Assembly: GCA_934541015.1 (NCBI GenBank)
Contig: CAKTDC010000042.1
Location: 1-11,292, forward strand
Direction: 5' to 3'
Source of the DNA: an uncultured Luteimonas sp.
GTDB taxonomy: Bacteria; Pseudomonadota; Gammaproteobacteria; Xanthomonadales; Xanthomonadaceae
Length of the DNA: 11,292 nucleotides
A model generated the notes under the pieces. The model searched no databases. It was given only the letters and a program-made list of their open reading frames with translations, and was not told the origin of the DNA. A program made the position numbers and the translations under genes. Shown in pieces: positions 1 to 6,845 of the stretch (positions within the stretch are counted from its first letter, which is position 1; every line of letters begins with the position of its first letter).

Positions 1-3000
1 ACCAGCAGGATCGAGTTGCGCACGATGATGCCGGCCAGCGCGATCATGCCGATCATGCTGGTGGCGGTGAACTGCATGCCCAGCAGCGCGTGGCCCGGCA
101 TCACCCCGATCACGGTCAGCGGGATCGGCGCCATGATCACCAGCGGCAGCGCGTAGCTGCGGAAGTACGCCACCACCAGCAGGTAGATCAGCACCAGGCC
201 GGCGGCGTAGGCGATGCCCATGTCGCGGAAGGTCTCGTAGGTGATCTGCCACTCCCCGTCCCACTTGATCGCGAAGCCCGCGGTGTCGGCCGGCTGCGCA
301 ATGTAGTGCTGCGACAGGCGCTCGCCGGCCACGGCGTTGTCGGCCACCTGGCCGACCAGGTCGAACATGCCGTACAGCGGGCTGTCGATGCGGCTGCTCT
401 CGTCGCCCATGACGTAGACCACCGGCAGCAGGTCCTTGTGGTGGATGGCGCCGTCCCACTGCGCGGGTTCGCTGCGCACCAGCTCGGACAGCGGCACCAG
501 CTGGCCCTCGCCGCCGCGCACGCGCAGGGCGAGCACGCCGTCGAGCGAAGCCTGGCCGGCCACCGGCAGGCGCAGGCGGATCGGCCGCGGGTACTTGGAG
601 CTGCCGTCGATCAGGAAGCTGGCGTCGTGGCCGGAGAGGCCGGCGGCGATGGTGTCGGCGATGGCGGCCTGCGACACGCCCAGGCGCGCGGCGCGCTCGC
701 GGTCGATGACCAGGATCTCGCGCGCGGCGTCGGCCTCCACGCTGGTGTCGACGTCGACGATGCCTTCGGTGGCGAGGAAGCGCTGCTCCAGTGCGCGGCC
801 GACCTCACGCATGCGCGCATGGTCGGGTCCGTACACCTCGGCCACGATCGGCGACAGCACCGGCGGTCCCGGCGGCACCTCGACCACCTTCACCGAGGCG
901 CCGTGGGCGCGGCCGATGGCGGCCAGCTCCGGCCGCAGGGCGACGGCGATGTCGTGGCTCTTGCGGCTGCGCTCGCGGCGGTCGACCAGGTTCACCTGCA
1001 GGTCGCCGGCGTTGGCGCCGGCGCGCAGGTCGTACTGGCGCACCAGGCCGTTGAAGTTGATCGGCGCGGCGGTGCCGGCGTAGGCCTGCCAGTCGCGCAC
1101 TTCGGGGACGCGCGCGATCGTCGCCGACAGTTCGTCGAGCAGCGCGGCGGTGTCTTCCAGCGTGCGGCCCTCCGGCAGGTCGACCACCACCTGCAGCTCC
1201 GACTTGTTGTCGAAGGGGAGCATCTTCAGCACCACCAGCTGGAACACGGCCAGGCTCGCGGCCAGCGCGACCAGGACGGCCATCGAGGCGAACAGCAGGC
1301 CGCGCCGGCGCCCGCCGCGCGCGGGATCGAGGAAGGGCCCCATCAGCCGCTCGAACAGCGCGTGCAGGCGGGCGGCCATGCTGCCGTGCGCGTGGCCCTT
1401 GGCGACGCCCGCGTCGTGGCCGCCGGCGTCGGCGGCAGCGCTGGCCCTGGTTCCATCCTCGCCGCCGGATGCCCGGCCGGCATCGCCGCCGTGCCGCTTC
1501 AGCAGCTTCAGCGACAGCCACGGCGTCACCACCAGCGCGATCAGCAGCGACAGCAGCATGCCGACCGAGGCGTTGACCGGGATCGGCCGCATGTACGGTC
1601 CCATCAGCCCGCTGACGAAGGCCATCGGCATCAGCGCCGCGATCACGGTGAAGGTGGCGAGGATGGTCGGACCGCCGACCTCGTCGACCGCCGGCGGGAT
1701 CGCCTCGCGCAGGGACTTTCCGCCCATCGCCATGTGCCGGTGGATGTTCTCCACCACCACGATCGCGTCGTCGACCAGGATGCCGATGGCGAAGATCAGC
1801 GCGAACAGCGAGACCCGGTTGAGGGTGAAGCCCATCGCCCAGGAGGCGAACAGGGTGGTCGCCAGGGTCAGCACCACCGCGCTGCCGATCACGATCGCCT
1901 CGCGGCGGCCGAGCGCGAACAGCACCAGCAGCACCACCGAGCCGGTGGCGAAGACCAGCTTGGTGATCAGGGTTCGCGCCTTGTCGCTGGCGGTCGCGCC
2001 GTAGTCGCGCGTCACGGTGAGCTCGACGCCCTCGGGGATGACCTGGCCGCGCAGCGCCTCGACGCGCTCGAGCGCGGCGCGGGTGATGTCGGCGGCGTTG
2101 CTGCCGGGCTTCTTGGCGATCGCCAGCGTGACCGCCGGGGCCACGCCGTCGGCGGGACCCGCGCGGCCGGCGGGCGCGCCGTGCCAGACATAGCTCGACG
2201 GGGCGTCGGCGCCATCGCTGACCGTCGCCACGTCCTCCAGGCGCACCGGCTGCCCGCCGGCGACGCCAAGCACCAGCCCGGCGACGTCGTCGCGGCTGGC
2301 GAGGAAGCTGCCGGAGGTGACCTGCACCACGCCGTCGATGCCGACGCGTTCGCCGGCCTGACGCGCGAGGTTGGCCGCCTGCAGCGCGCCCGCGAGGTCC
2401 TCGACGGCGAGGCCGTGGCTCGCCAGTCGCGCGGGATCGAGCGTCACCATCACCGCGCGCTCCGGCGCGCCGATGGTGGAGACGTCGCGGGTGCCGGGAA
2501 TGCGCTTGAGCTCGGCCTCCAGCGAATGCGCGACCTCGGCCAGTTCGCGCGCGCCGCGTTCCGGATCTTCCGTCCACAGCGTCAGCGCCATCACCGGAAC
2601 GTCGTCGATGCCCTTGGGCTTCACGATCGGCTGGCCGACGCCGAGGCCGGGCGGCATCCAGTCCTGGTGCGAGAACACCTTGTCGTACAGCCGCACCAGC
2701 GCCGGCTGCCGCTCCACGCCGACCTCGAACTCGACCGTGGCCACGACCATGCCCGGGCGGCTGACCGAATAGGTGTGCTTGACCTCCTCGATCTCCGACA
2801 GCACCTGCTCCAACGGATACGCCAGCATCTGCTCGACCTGGCGCGCGTCGGCGCCGGGGAAGGGCACGATGACGTTGGCCATGGTCACGTCGATCTGCGG
2901 CTCTTCCTCCTGCGGCGTGACCAGCACCGCGACGATGCCCAGCAGCAGCCCGAGCAGGGCCAGGATCGGCGTCAGCGGATTGGCCTGGAAGGCGGCGGCC

Positions 3001-3044
3001 AGGCGTCCGGCGATGCCCAGGCGCGGTGCGTCGGGAGCGGTCAC
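1..3044 (-). CDS. RND-family efflux permease (inner-membrane pump), C-terminus cut by window edge
   Basis: Proton-driven inner-membrane pump of the AcrB/MexB superfamily, expected to form a trimer with the adjacent adaptor and an outer-membrane channel not present here. Of the protein, 1014 residues are in the window; it breaks off in TM10, so roughly 60-80 residues are missing. TM1 lies at about 25-43, followed by the periplasmic porter domain. TM4 carries GILVDDAIVVVEN at 421-433, with the acidic pair D425/D426 matching AcrB D407/D408. A second porter region begins after TM7 (about 583-602). The double Asp argues for the HAE (organic substrate) type rather than CzcA-like metal pumps. The residue aligned with AcrB K940 is R1009. 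A Gly/Ala/Asp/His-rich loop lies at 517-556, between TM6 and TM7. The start is a GTG at 3044, one base after the adaptor stop, with AGGGG 8 bases upstream; the first downstream ATG (residue 55) would delete TM1. Last gene of the leftward operon. Substrate unknown; sulfur products are only a guess from context. Confidence 0.93.
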   Translation of the reverse strand, partial: MTAPDAPRLGIAGRLAAAFQANPLTPILALLGLLLGIVAVLVTPQEEEPQIDVTMANVIVPFPGADARQVEQMLAYPLEQVLSEIEEVKHTYSVSRPGMVVATVEFEVGVERQPALVRLYDKVFSHQDWMPPGLGVGQPIVKPKGIDDVPVMALTLWTEDPERGARELAEVAHSLEAELKRIPGTRDVSTIGAPERAVMVTLDPARLASHGLAVEDLAGALQAANLARQAGERVGIDGVVQVTSGSFLASRDDVAGLVLGVAGGQPVRLEDVATVSDGADAPSSYVWHGAPAGRAGPADGVAPAVTLAIAKKPGSNAADITRAALERVEALRGQVIPEGVELTVTRDYGATASDKARTLITKLVFATGSVVLLVLFALGRREAIVIGSAVVLTLATTLFASWAMGFTLNRVSLFALIFAIGILVDDAIVVVENIHRHMAMGGKSLREAIPPAVDEVGGPTILATFTVIAALMPMAFVSGLMGPYMRPIPVNASVGMLLSLLIALVVTPWLSLKLLKRHGGDAGRASGGEDGTRASAAADAGGHDAGVAKGHAHGSMAARLHALFERLMGPFLDPARGGRRRGLLFASMAVLVALAASLAVFQLVVLKMLPFDNKSELQVVVDLPEGRTLEDTAALLDELSATIARVPEVRDWQAYAGTAAPINFNGLVRQYDLRAGANAGDLQVNLVDRRERSRKSHDIAVALRPELAAIGRAHGASVKVVEVPPGPPVLSPIVAEVYGPDHARMREVGRALEQRFLATEGIVDVDTSVEADAAREILVIDRERAARLGVSQAAIADTIAAGLSGHDASFLIDGSSKYPRPIRLRLPVAGQASLDGVLALRVRGGEGQLVPLSELVRSEPAQWDGAIHHKDLLPVVYVMGDESSRIDSPLYGMFDLVGQVADNAVAGERLSQHYIAQPADTAGFAIKWDGEWQITYETFRDMGIAYAAGLVLIYLLVVAYFRSYALPLVIMAPIPLTVIGVMPGHALLGMQFTATSMIGMIALAGIIVRNSILL

Positions 3045-3045
3045 C

Positions 3046-4134
3046 TCAGTCGCCCCTGCGCGCGGCGACCAGGGCCTGGCGCGCGGCGACCGGATCGGTG
3101 GCGATGGTGTCCCCGGGCGCCAGGCCCGCGATTACGTCGATACTGTCGCCCCTGCGCTCGCCCAGCCGGAGCTGGCGCAGGGACAGGCGGCCGTCGGCGA
3201 GCACGTAGGCGGCGGTGACCTCGCCGCGCACGGCCACGGCCGAGACCGGGATGCACGGGAGCGCGCTGCCGGTCGCCGAGGCGAACGTGACCTTCGCGGT
3301 GCTGCCGGGTGCAGGCGCCGGGTCCAGCGCCGGCAATTCGATGCGCACGCGCACCGCGTGGGTCGCGGCGTCGGCGGCGGGAAACACGGTCACGGCGTCG
3401 GCCGCGACGCTGCGGCCGTCCTGGAAGCGGATGGTCGCCGCCGGATCGGCGCGGATCGCTTCCGCGTCGGACTGCGGGACGCTGACCTCGATGCGCAGCG
3501 CGCCGGGCGCGAACACCGTCATCAGCGTCTGGCCGGGGCCGACGCTCTCGCCCGGCTCCACGTCGCGCGAGGCGACGATGCCGGCGTAGGGCGCGCGGAT
3601 CGCGGTGTAGCCGGCCTGCTGGCCGACATTGGCCAGCTGCGCGCGCGCGGCGTCGCGCGCGGCCACGGCCGTGTCGCGCGCCGCGCGCATCTGCTCGAGC
3701 TGGGATTGCGACACGTACTGCGCCTGCGCCAGATCCCGATAGCGCCGGTAGTTGCCCTCGGCCTCGTTTGCGCCGGCCTCGGCGGCACGCAGCTGTGCGC
3801 GTGCGGCGTCCACGCCCGCCTGCTGCTCCACCGCGGTCAGCCGCAGCAGCAGCTCGCCGGCCTGGACGCGGTCGCCCACGTCGCGCCGCACCTCGGCCAC
3901 CCGACCACTGGTCTGCGCGGCCAGCGTGGCCTGGCGCACGGCCTCGACCACGCCGTCCCAGGCGCGGCCGTCGGCGGCCTGGCCGTCGGCGACCACCAGG
4001 GTGTCCAGCCCTTCGATCGCTGGCGCTGCGCGCACGTCGTCGTTGCTGGAGCAGGCGGCGAGCGCGCCGGCCAGCACGAACGGCAGGAGCAGGCGCGCGG
4101 CGGATCGGCGCGGGCGGCTGGCGGGCAAGGTCAT
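3046..4134 (-). CDS. RND efflux periplasmic adaptor (membrane fusion protein), lipoprotein
   Basis: HlyD/AcrA-type adaptor of 362 residues that would bridge the RND permease to an outer-membrane channel. The N-terminus is basic (RPRRSAAR) and then hydrophobic, ending in the lipobox LAAC with Cys28, so it should be a lipoprotein held at the inner membrane. Domains in order: first lipoyl half at about 66-101 (SGRVAEVRRDVGDRVQAGE), an Ala/Gln/Arg-rich alpha-helical hairpin at 105-172, second lipoyl half at 173-206 (IRAPYAGIVASRDVEPGESV), a beta-barrel at about 212-285, and a membrane-proximal domain to the end. The hairpin is short, as usual for adaptors of two-gene RND systems. The ATG lies 10 bases beyond the DUF2892 stop with only a weak AGGG ahead of it, so translation is probably coupled. 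The stop is separated from the permease GTG by a single base. Family assignment is firm; substrate is not inferable. Confidence 0.93.
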   Translation of the reverse strand: MTLPASRPRRSAARLLLPFVLAGALAACSSNDDVRAAPAIEGLDTLVVADGQAADGRAWDGVVEAVRQATLAAQTSGRVAEVRRDVGDRVQAGELLLRLTAVEQQAGVDAARAQLRAAEAGANEAEGNYRRYRDLAQAQYVSQSQLEQMRAARDTAVAARDAARAQLANVGQQAGYTAIRAPYAGIVASRDVEPGESVGPGQTLMTVFAPGALRIEVSVPQSDAEAIRADPAATIRFQDGRSVAADAVTVFPAADAATHAVRVRIELPALDPAPAPGSTAKVTFASATGSALPCIPVSAVAVRGEVTAAYVLADGRLSLRQLRLGERRGDSIDVIAGLAPGDTIATDPVAARQALVAARRGD

Positions 4135-4144
4135 CGCCGCGGCC

Positions 4145-4348
4145 CTATTTGAACGCGCAGCCGCTGCGCACGCCCAGCCTGCGGAACACCATCGCCGCCG
4201 GGCAGAAGCCGGTGACGCTGGCCTGCAGCAGGTTGAGGCCGACGAAGGCCGTCAGCAGCAGCCACCAGGGCGAGACGAAGTACGCCAGCGCGAGGCTGGC
4301 CAGGATCATCACGCCGGCGAAGGCGAGGATGGCGCGGTCGAGGTTCAT
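4145..4348 (-). CDS. DUF2892 / YgaP-type small inner-membrane protein
   Basis: 67-residue membrane protein of the DUF2892 (YgaP-like transmembrane, PF11127) family. Two hydrophobic stretches, about 7-23 and 28-46, form a hairpin; they are followed by the family-typical TGFCPA segment (Cys49), RRLGV, and a second cysteine at Cys64 near the C-terminus. In E. coli YgaP the same membrane domain is fused to a rhodanese that handles persulfide sulfur, and free-standing copies are often found near sulfur-transfer genes; that is family knowledge. Here it lies between sqr and the RND adaptor. The start is well supported by AAGGAG seven bases before the ATG. It is 36 bases downstream of sqr with no terminator between. 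A role at the membrane in sulfur handling is inference; there is no rhodanese domain in the window. Confidence 0.9.
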   Translation of the reverse strand: MNLDRAILAFAGVMILASLALAYFVSPWWLLLTAFVGLNLLQASVTGFCPAAMVFRRLGVRSGCAFK

Positions 4349-4384
4349 GGAGGATCTCCTTGAGGGCTTGGTTCGTGGACGGGT

Positions 4385-5656
4385 TCAGCGGGTGCGCACG
4401 ATGCCCAGCAGCTTGAGCACGTACTTCTCGTAGACCGGCTCGGTATTGCCGGACTTCATCTTCATCAGGAAGTATTTTTCGAAGGCGATCTTGGCCAGGT
4501 GGACCCACTTGCCGACCTTGGCCCAGGTGACATTGCGCGGCGGGATCTGCGGCAGCGCGACGAAGGCCGCACCGGTATCGCCCATGTCGGCCAGGCAGAT
4601 CGCGTTCCAGGTGGCCTCGGCCGTCGCCGGTTCACCCCGCAGGTCGGCGCGGATGTTCTCGACGATCGCGCCGACCATCGACTCGATCATGAAGCCGGTC
4701 TTGGGTGCACCGGTTGGCACCGGCGTGGCCTCGACCGGAGGGATCGCGACGCAGACGCCGAGCGAATACACATTGGGCCAGGACGGATTGCGCTGGTGGC
4801 GGTCGATCAGCATGAAGCCGCGGGGGTTGCACAAGCCTTCGACGCCGCGCACCGCATCCACGCCGGTGAACGCGGGCAGGACCATCGAATAGCGGAACGG
4901 CAGCACATGTGCCTTCTTCGGCTGGCCGTCGTCGTCGACTTCGGTCACGTCCATTTCGCCGTCGCGGACGCCGGTGATCTTCGCGTTGACGATCCAGTTG
5001 ATGTGGCGCTGGCGGAACTCGGACTCCAGCAGGCCCTTCGAGTCGCCGACGCCACCCAGGCCCATGTGACCGATATAGGGTTCGGCGGTGACGTAGGTCA
5101 TCGGCACCCTGTCGCGCAGCCTGCGCTTGCGCAGGTCGCGGTCGAGGATCATCGCGAACTCGTAGGCCGGGCCGAAGCAGCTGGCACCGGGTGCAGCGCC
5201 GACGATCACCGGGCCCGGCGCCTGCAGGAAACGCTCGTAGGCGGCGCGGGCGGCCACGGCATGGGGTGTGGTGCAGACCGAATGGGTGAAGCCCTGGTCG
5301 GGGCCCAGGCCGGGGATCTCGTCGAAGGCCAGGCGCGGCCCGGTGGCCACGACCAGATGGTCGTAGCCGAGCGTGCGGCCGTCGCGCAGCCGCACGCAAT
5401 TGCCGTCCGGTTCCACCCGCTCGGCGCCCACGGCCTCGAAGGCGATGTGCTTCTTCGACAGGTGCTCGCGCACCGGAATCTGCACGTCGCCCGGTTCGCG
5501 CCAGCCTACCGCCACCCAGGGATTGGAGGGGACGAACGAGAACAGTTCGCCCTCGCCCACCACGGTGATGGTCGCGTCCGCGCCCAGGGCCGCGCGCAGC
5601 TCGTAGGCCACGCTCATTCCGCCGATGCCGGCGCCAAGCACCACGATGTGTGTCAT
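4385..5656 (-). CDS. sqr: Sulfide:quinone oxidoreductase, type I
   Basis: Peripheral membrane flavoenzyme, 423 residues, that oxidises sulfide to polysulfide or persulfide and reduces quinone. The N-terminal FAD motif is GAGIGG (8-13). FVPSNPWVAVGWRE (41-54), PYIGHMGLGGVGDSKG (193-208) and PPVEATPVPTGAPKTG (306-321) follow the Acidithiobacillus ferrooxidans enzyme closely as I recall it. All three redox cysteines of that enzyme (128, 160, 356) have counterparts: Cys128 (HSVCTT), Cys160 (GASCFGP) and Cys354 (NAICLAD). The last two are the pair that carries bridging sulfur. The C-terminal amphipathic segment at 378-420 (KWVHLAKIAFEKYF onward) is the membrane-binding part. Flavocytochrome c subunits are excluded by the three-cysteine pattern, by the C-terminal membrane helices and by the absence of an export signal. 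The start is the ATG with GGGAGGG about 8 bases upstream. First gene of the leftward operon, transcribed from the promoter at 5709-5737 and probably repressed by the divergently encoded ArsR protein. Confidence 0.95.
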   Translation of the reverse strand: MTHIVVLGAGIGGMSVAYELRAALGADATITVVGEGELFSFVPSNPWVAVGWREPGDVQIPVREHLSKKHIAFEAVGAERVEPDGNCVRLRDGRTLGYDHLVVATGPRLAFDEIPGLGPDQGFTHSVCTTPHAVAARAAYERFLQAPGPVIVGAAPGASCFGPAYEFAMILDRDLRKRRLRDRVPMTYVTAEPYIGHMGLGGVGDSKGLLESEFRQRHINWIVNAKITGVRDGEMDVTEVDDDGQPKKAHVLPFRYSMVLPAFTGVDAVRGVEGLCNPRGFMLIDRHQRNPSWPNVYSLGVCVAIPPVEATPVPTGAPKTGFMIESMVGAIVENIRADLRGEPATAEATWNAICLADMGDTGAAFVALPQIPPRNVTWAKVGKWVHLAKIAFEKYFLMKMKSGNTEPVYEKYVLKLLGIVRTR

Positions 5657-5699
5657 CCGACCACCCTCCCCGGGGCCTGCCCGTGCTGCGGTAATGGAA

Positions 5700-5729
5700 T
5701 GGACATCTAAATTAGCATTAGCTTATATT
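5700..5729 (+). promoter_or_regulatory. Candidate promoter for the arsR/bigR-like operon
   Basis: On the plus strand, TGGACA (5700-5705), an 18-base spacer and TATATT (5724-5729) give a reasonable sigma70 promoter starting near 5736. An alternative -10, TATTAT at 5742-5747, has only a poor -35 (TTAGCT or TAGCTT). Either way the promoter overlaps the divergent sqr promoter face to face and shares its AT-rich operator, consistent with autoregulation. Weaker than the sqr promoter, hence the lower confidence. Confidence 0.45.
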
Positions 5730-5732
5730 AGA
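5706..5732. promoter_or_regulatory. AT-rich dyad, probable operator of the ArsR-family repressor
   Basis: The arms TCTAAATTA (5706-5714) and TATATTAGA (5724-5732) are inverted repeats matching at 7 of 9 positions, with TCTAA and TTAGA perfect at the ends. Inside are a perfect 9-base palindrome CTAAATTAG (5707-5715), a near-palindrome CTTATATTAG (5722-5731, 8 of 10 bases), and a tandem ATTAGC repeat (5711-5722). It stands out as AT-rich in very GC-rich surroundings, as known BigR-type operators do. Its position inside both divergent promoters fits repression of both. Which sub-element is the true dimer site cannot be told from sequence. Confidence 0.7.
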
Positions 5733-5737
5733 GTCAA
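5709..5737 (-). promoter_or_regulatory. Sigma70-type promoter for the sqr-DUF2892-RND operon
   Basis: On the minus strand, TTGACT (5737-5732) is followed by a 17-base spacer and TAATTT (5714-5709). This is five of six matches to the -35 consensus, four of six to the -10, and ideal spacing. Transcription would start near 5702, leaving a leader of about 46 bases before sqr. The spacer and -10 lie inside the AT-rich dyad, so a bound repressor would cover the polymerase site. Read from sequence only; no start site has been measured. Confidence 0.75.
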
Positions 5738-5795
5738 CTGATATTATGCCCCGGTGCCACGGCCGGCCTGGATCGAGGCACGACTGGAACGACAC

Positions 5796-5802
5796 GGGTG
5801 GA
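5796..5802 (+). promoter_or_regulatory. Ribosome binding site that sets the arsR start
   Basis: GGGTGGA is followed by a 6-base spacer and the ATG at 5809. The in-frame ATG at 5803 abuts this site and is too close for it. The in-frame ATG at 5746 has no such site and overlaps a possible -10 element. The start at 5809 is therefore preferred. Confidence 0.6.
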
Positions 5803-5808
5803 ATGACG

Positions 5809-6183
5809 ATGGCAAAAGCGCAAGCAGGGTCCGGTTTCGATCTGGAAGCCATGCGGGAACATGCCGGCGAGGCGGCGCAGCTGCTCAAGGCGCTGGCCAA
5901 CGAGCGCCGGCTGCAGGTGCTGTGCCTGCTCGCCGGCGGCGAGCGCTCGGTGGGTGAGCTCAACGAGTTGCTGGAGCTGAGCCAGTCGGCGCTGTCGCAG
6001 CACCTTGCGGTGCTGCGCGAGGAGGGTCTGGTGGCCACGCGCCGCGAGGCGCAGTCGATCTTCTATTCGCTCGCTCCCGGTCCGGCGGCGGCGGTGATGG
6101 AAACGCTGCACGACATTTACTGCGCGCCGGCGCCGGTCGTGGCGCGGCCGCGTACGGCCAGATCGAAGCGGGCGCAGGCATGA
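5809..6183 (+). CDS. ArsR/SmtB-family repressor, BigR/SqrR-type persulfide sensor
   Basis: 124-residue winged-helix dimeric repressor. ALANERRLQVLCLL (28-41) is the ArsR-family helix, the recognition region is SVGELNELLELSQSALSQHLAVLREEGLV (47-75), and the wing follows (ATRREAQSIFYSL, 76-88). There is no metal-binding CVC motif. Instead there are exactly two cysteines, Cys39 in the LCLL helix and Cys105 in HDIYC. Their spacing of 66 equals that of BigR (Cys42/Cys108) and SqrR (Cys41/Cys107), where persulfide joins the two as a disulfide or polysulfide bridge and releases DNA. This, with a divergent sqr, makes a reactive-sulfur sensor much more likely than a metal sensor. The stop overlaps the next start (ATGA), so it is co-translated with the methyltransferase. 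It probably represses itself and sqr through the dyad at 5706-5732. The basic C-terminal tail (RPRTARSKRAQA) extends past the usual end. Confidence 0.9.
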   Translation: MAKAQAGSGFDLEAMREHAGEAAQLLKALANERRLQVLCLLAGGERSVGELNELLELSQSALSQHLAVLREEGLVATRREAQSIFYSLAPGPAAAVMETLHDIYCAPAPVVARPRTARSKRAQA

Positions 6184-6809
6184 GCAGCACCGCCGAGCGC
6201 AAGGCCGCCGTCGCACGCTGGGATGCGCGCTTCTCCGTCGACGGCTATGTCTACGGCACCGCGCCCAACGCCTTCCTCGCTTCCCAGGCGCATCGCCTGC
6301 GCCCGGGCATGTCGGCGCTGGCGGTGGCCGACGGTGAGGGCCGCAACGGCGTGTGGCTGGCGGAGCAGGGCCTGGACGTGCTGTCCGTGGACGCGTCACC
6401 GGCCGCGCTGGACAAGGCCCGGGCGCTGGCCGCGGCGCGCGGCGTCAAGCTGCGCACCGAGCTGGCCGACCTCGCCGGCTGGGACTGGGGCGAGGCGCGC
6501 TTCGACCTGGTTGCCGCGATCTTCATCCAGTTCGCCGACCCGCCGCTGCGCGACGCGATCTTCGCCGGCATGCAGCGCGCGCTGAAGCCCGGCGGCCTGC
6601 TGCTGCTGCAGGGCTACCGCACCGAACAGCTCGACTACGGCAGCGGCGGCCCGCCGGTCGCGGAGCAGCTGTACACCGCCGACCTGCTGCGCGACGCCTT
6701 CGCCGGGCTGCGGATCCTCCACCTCGGGGAACACGACAGCGTCATCAACGAGGGCCAGGGTCATTCCGGCATGTCCGCGCTCGTCGACCTGGTGGCCATC
6801 AAGCCCTGA
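6180..6809 (+). CDS. Class I SAM-dependent methyltransferase, substrate unknown
   Basis: 209-residue soluble enzyme with a Rossmann fold for S-adenosylmethionine. Motif I is ALAVADGEGRNGVWLAEQG (46-64). The acidic residue that binds the ribose is in SVDASP (D71), motif II-like FDLVAAIFIQF is at 108-118, and ALKPGGLLLLQGY (134-146) is the motif III strand. The N-terminal WDARFSVDGYVYGTAPNAFL (14-33) is typical of the small methyltransferases related to TehB and thiopurine or thiol methyltransferases. It is translationally coupled to the repressor by a 4-base ATGA overlap. That placement suggests control by reactive sulfur, so methylation of sulfide or a low-molecular-weight thiol is possible, but no substrate-specific residue supports this. 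Alternatives include tellurite/selenite-type detoxification or quinone-related methylation. Family sure, function not. Confidence 0.88.
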   Translation: MSSTAERKAAVARWDARFSVDGYVYGTAPNAFLASQAHRLRPGMSALAVADGEGRNGVWLAEQGLDVLSVDASPAALDKARALAAARGVKLRTELADLAGWDWGEARFDLVAAIFIQFADPPLRDAIFAGMQRALKPGGLLLLQGYRTEQLDYGSGGPPVAEQLYTADLLRDAFAGLRILHLGEHDSVINEGQGHSGMSALVDLVAIKP

Positions 6810-6845
6810 CCGGGCGCCCAAACGCCAACCGCAAGGAGCATTGCA

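Noticed and set aside
805..2577. Second minus-strand open frame inside the permease region
   Set aside because: It is Arg/Gly/Ala-rich and out of frame with the permease, whose correct frame runs unbroken from 3044 to the edge.
1..3044. Heavy-metal (CzcA/CusA-type) assignment for the RND permease
   Set aside because: TM4 carries the double Asp VDDAIVVVEN of HAE-type pumps rather than the single-Asp pattern of metal pumps, and the neighbours are sulfur genes, not metal-resistance genes.
90..3218. Very long open frame on the plus strand opposite the RND permease and adaptor end
   Set aside because: Its translation is rich in His, Arg, Gln and Asp with no domain pattern, typical of the antisense of a high-GC gene. 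The minus strand encodes a clear RND permease with conserved TM4 and TM10 motifs.
5746..5808. Upstream ATG at 5746 as the start of the ArsR-family gene
   Set aside because: It would add about 21 residues (MPRCHGRPGSRHDWNDTGG...) unlike the family, has no ribosome binding site and overlaps a possible -10 element. ATG 5809 has a well-placed GGGTGGA.
6180..6809. Naming the methyltransferase tehB
   Set aside because: The fold and N-terminus are similar, but this region is shared by several small methyltransferase families and nothing specific to tellurite is visible.
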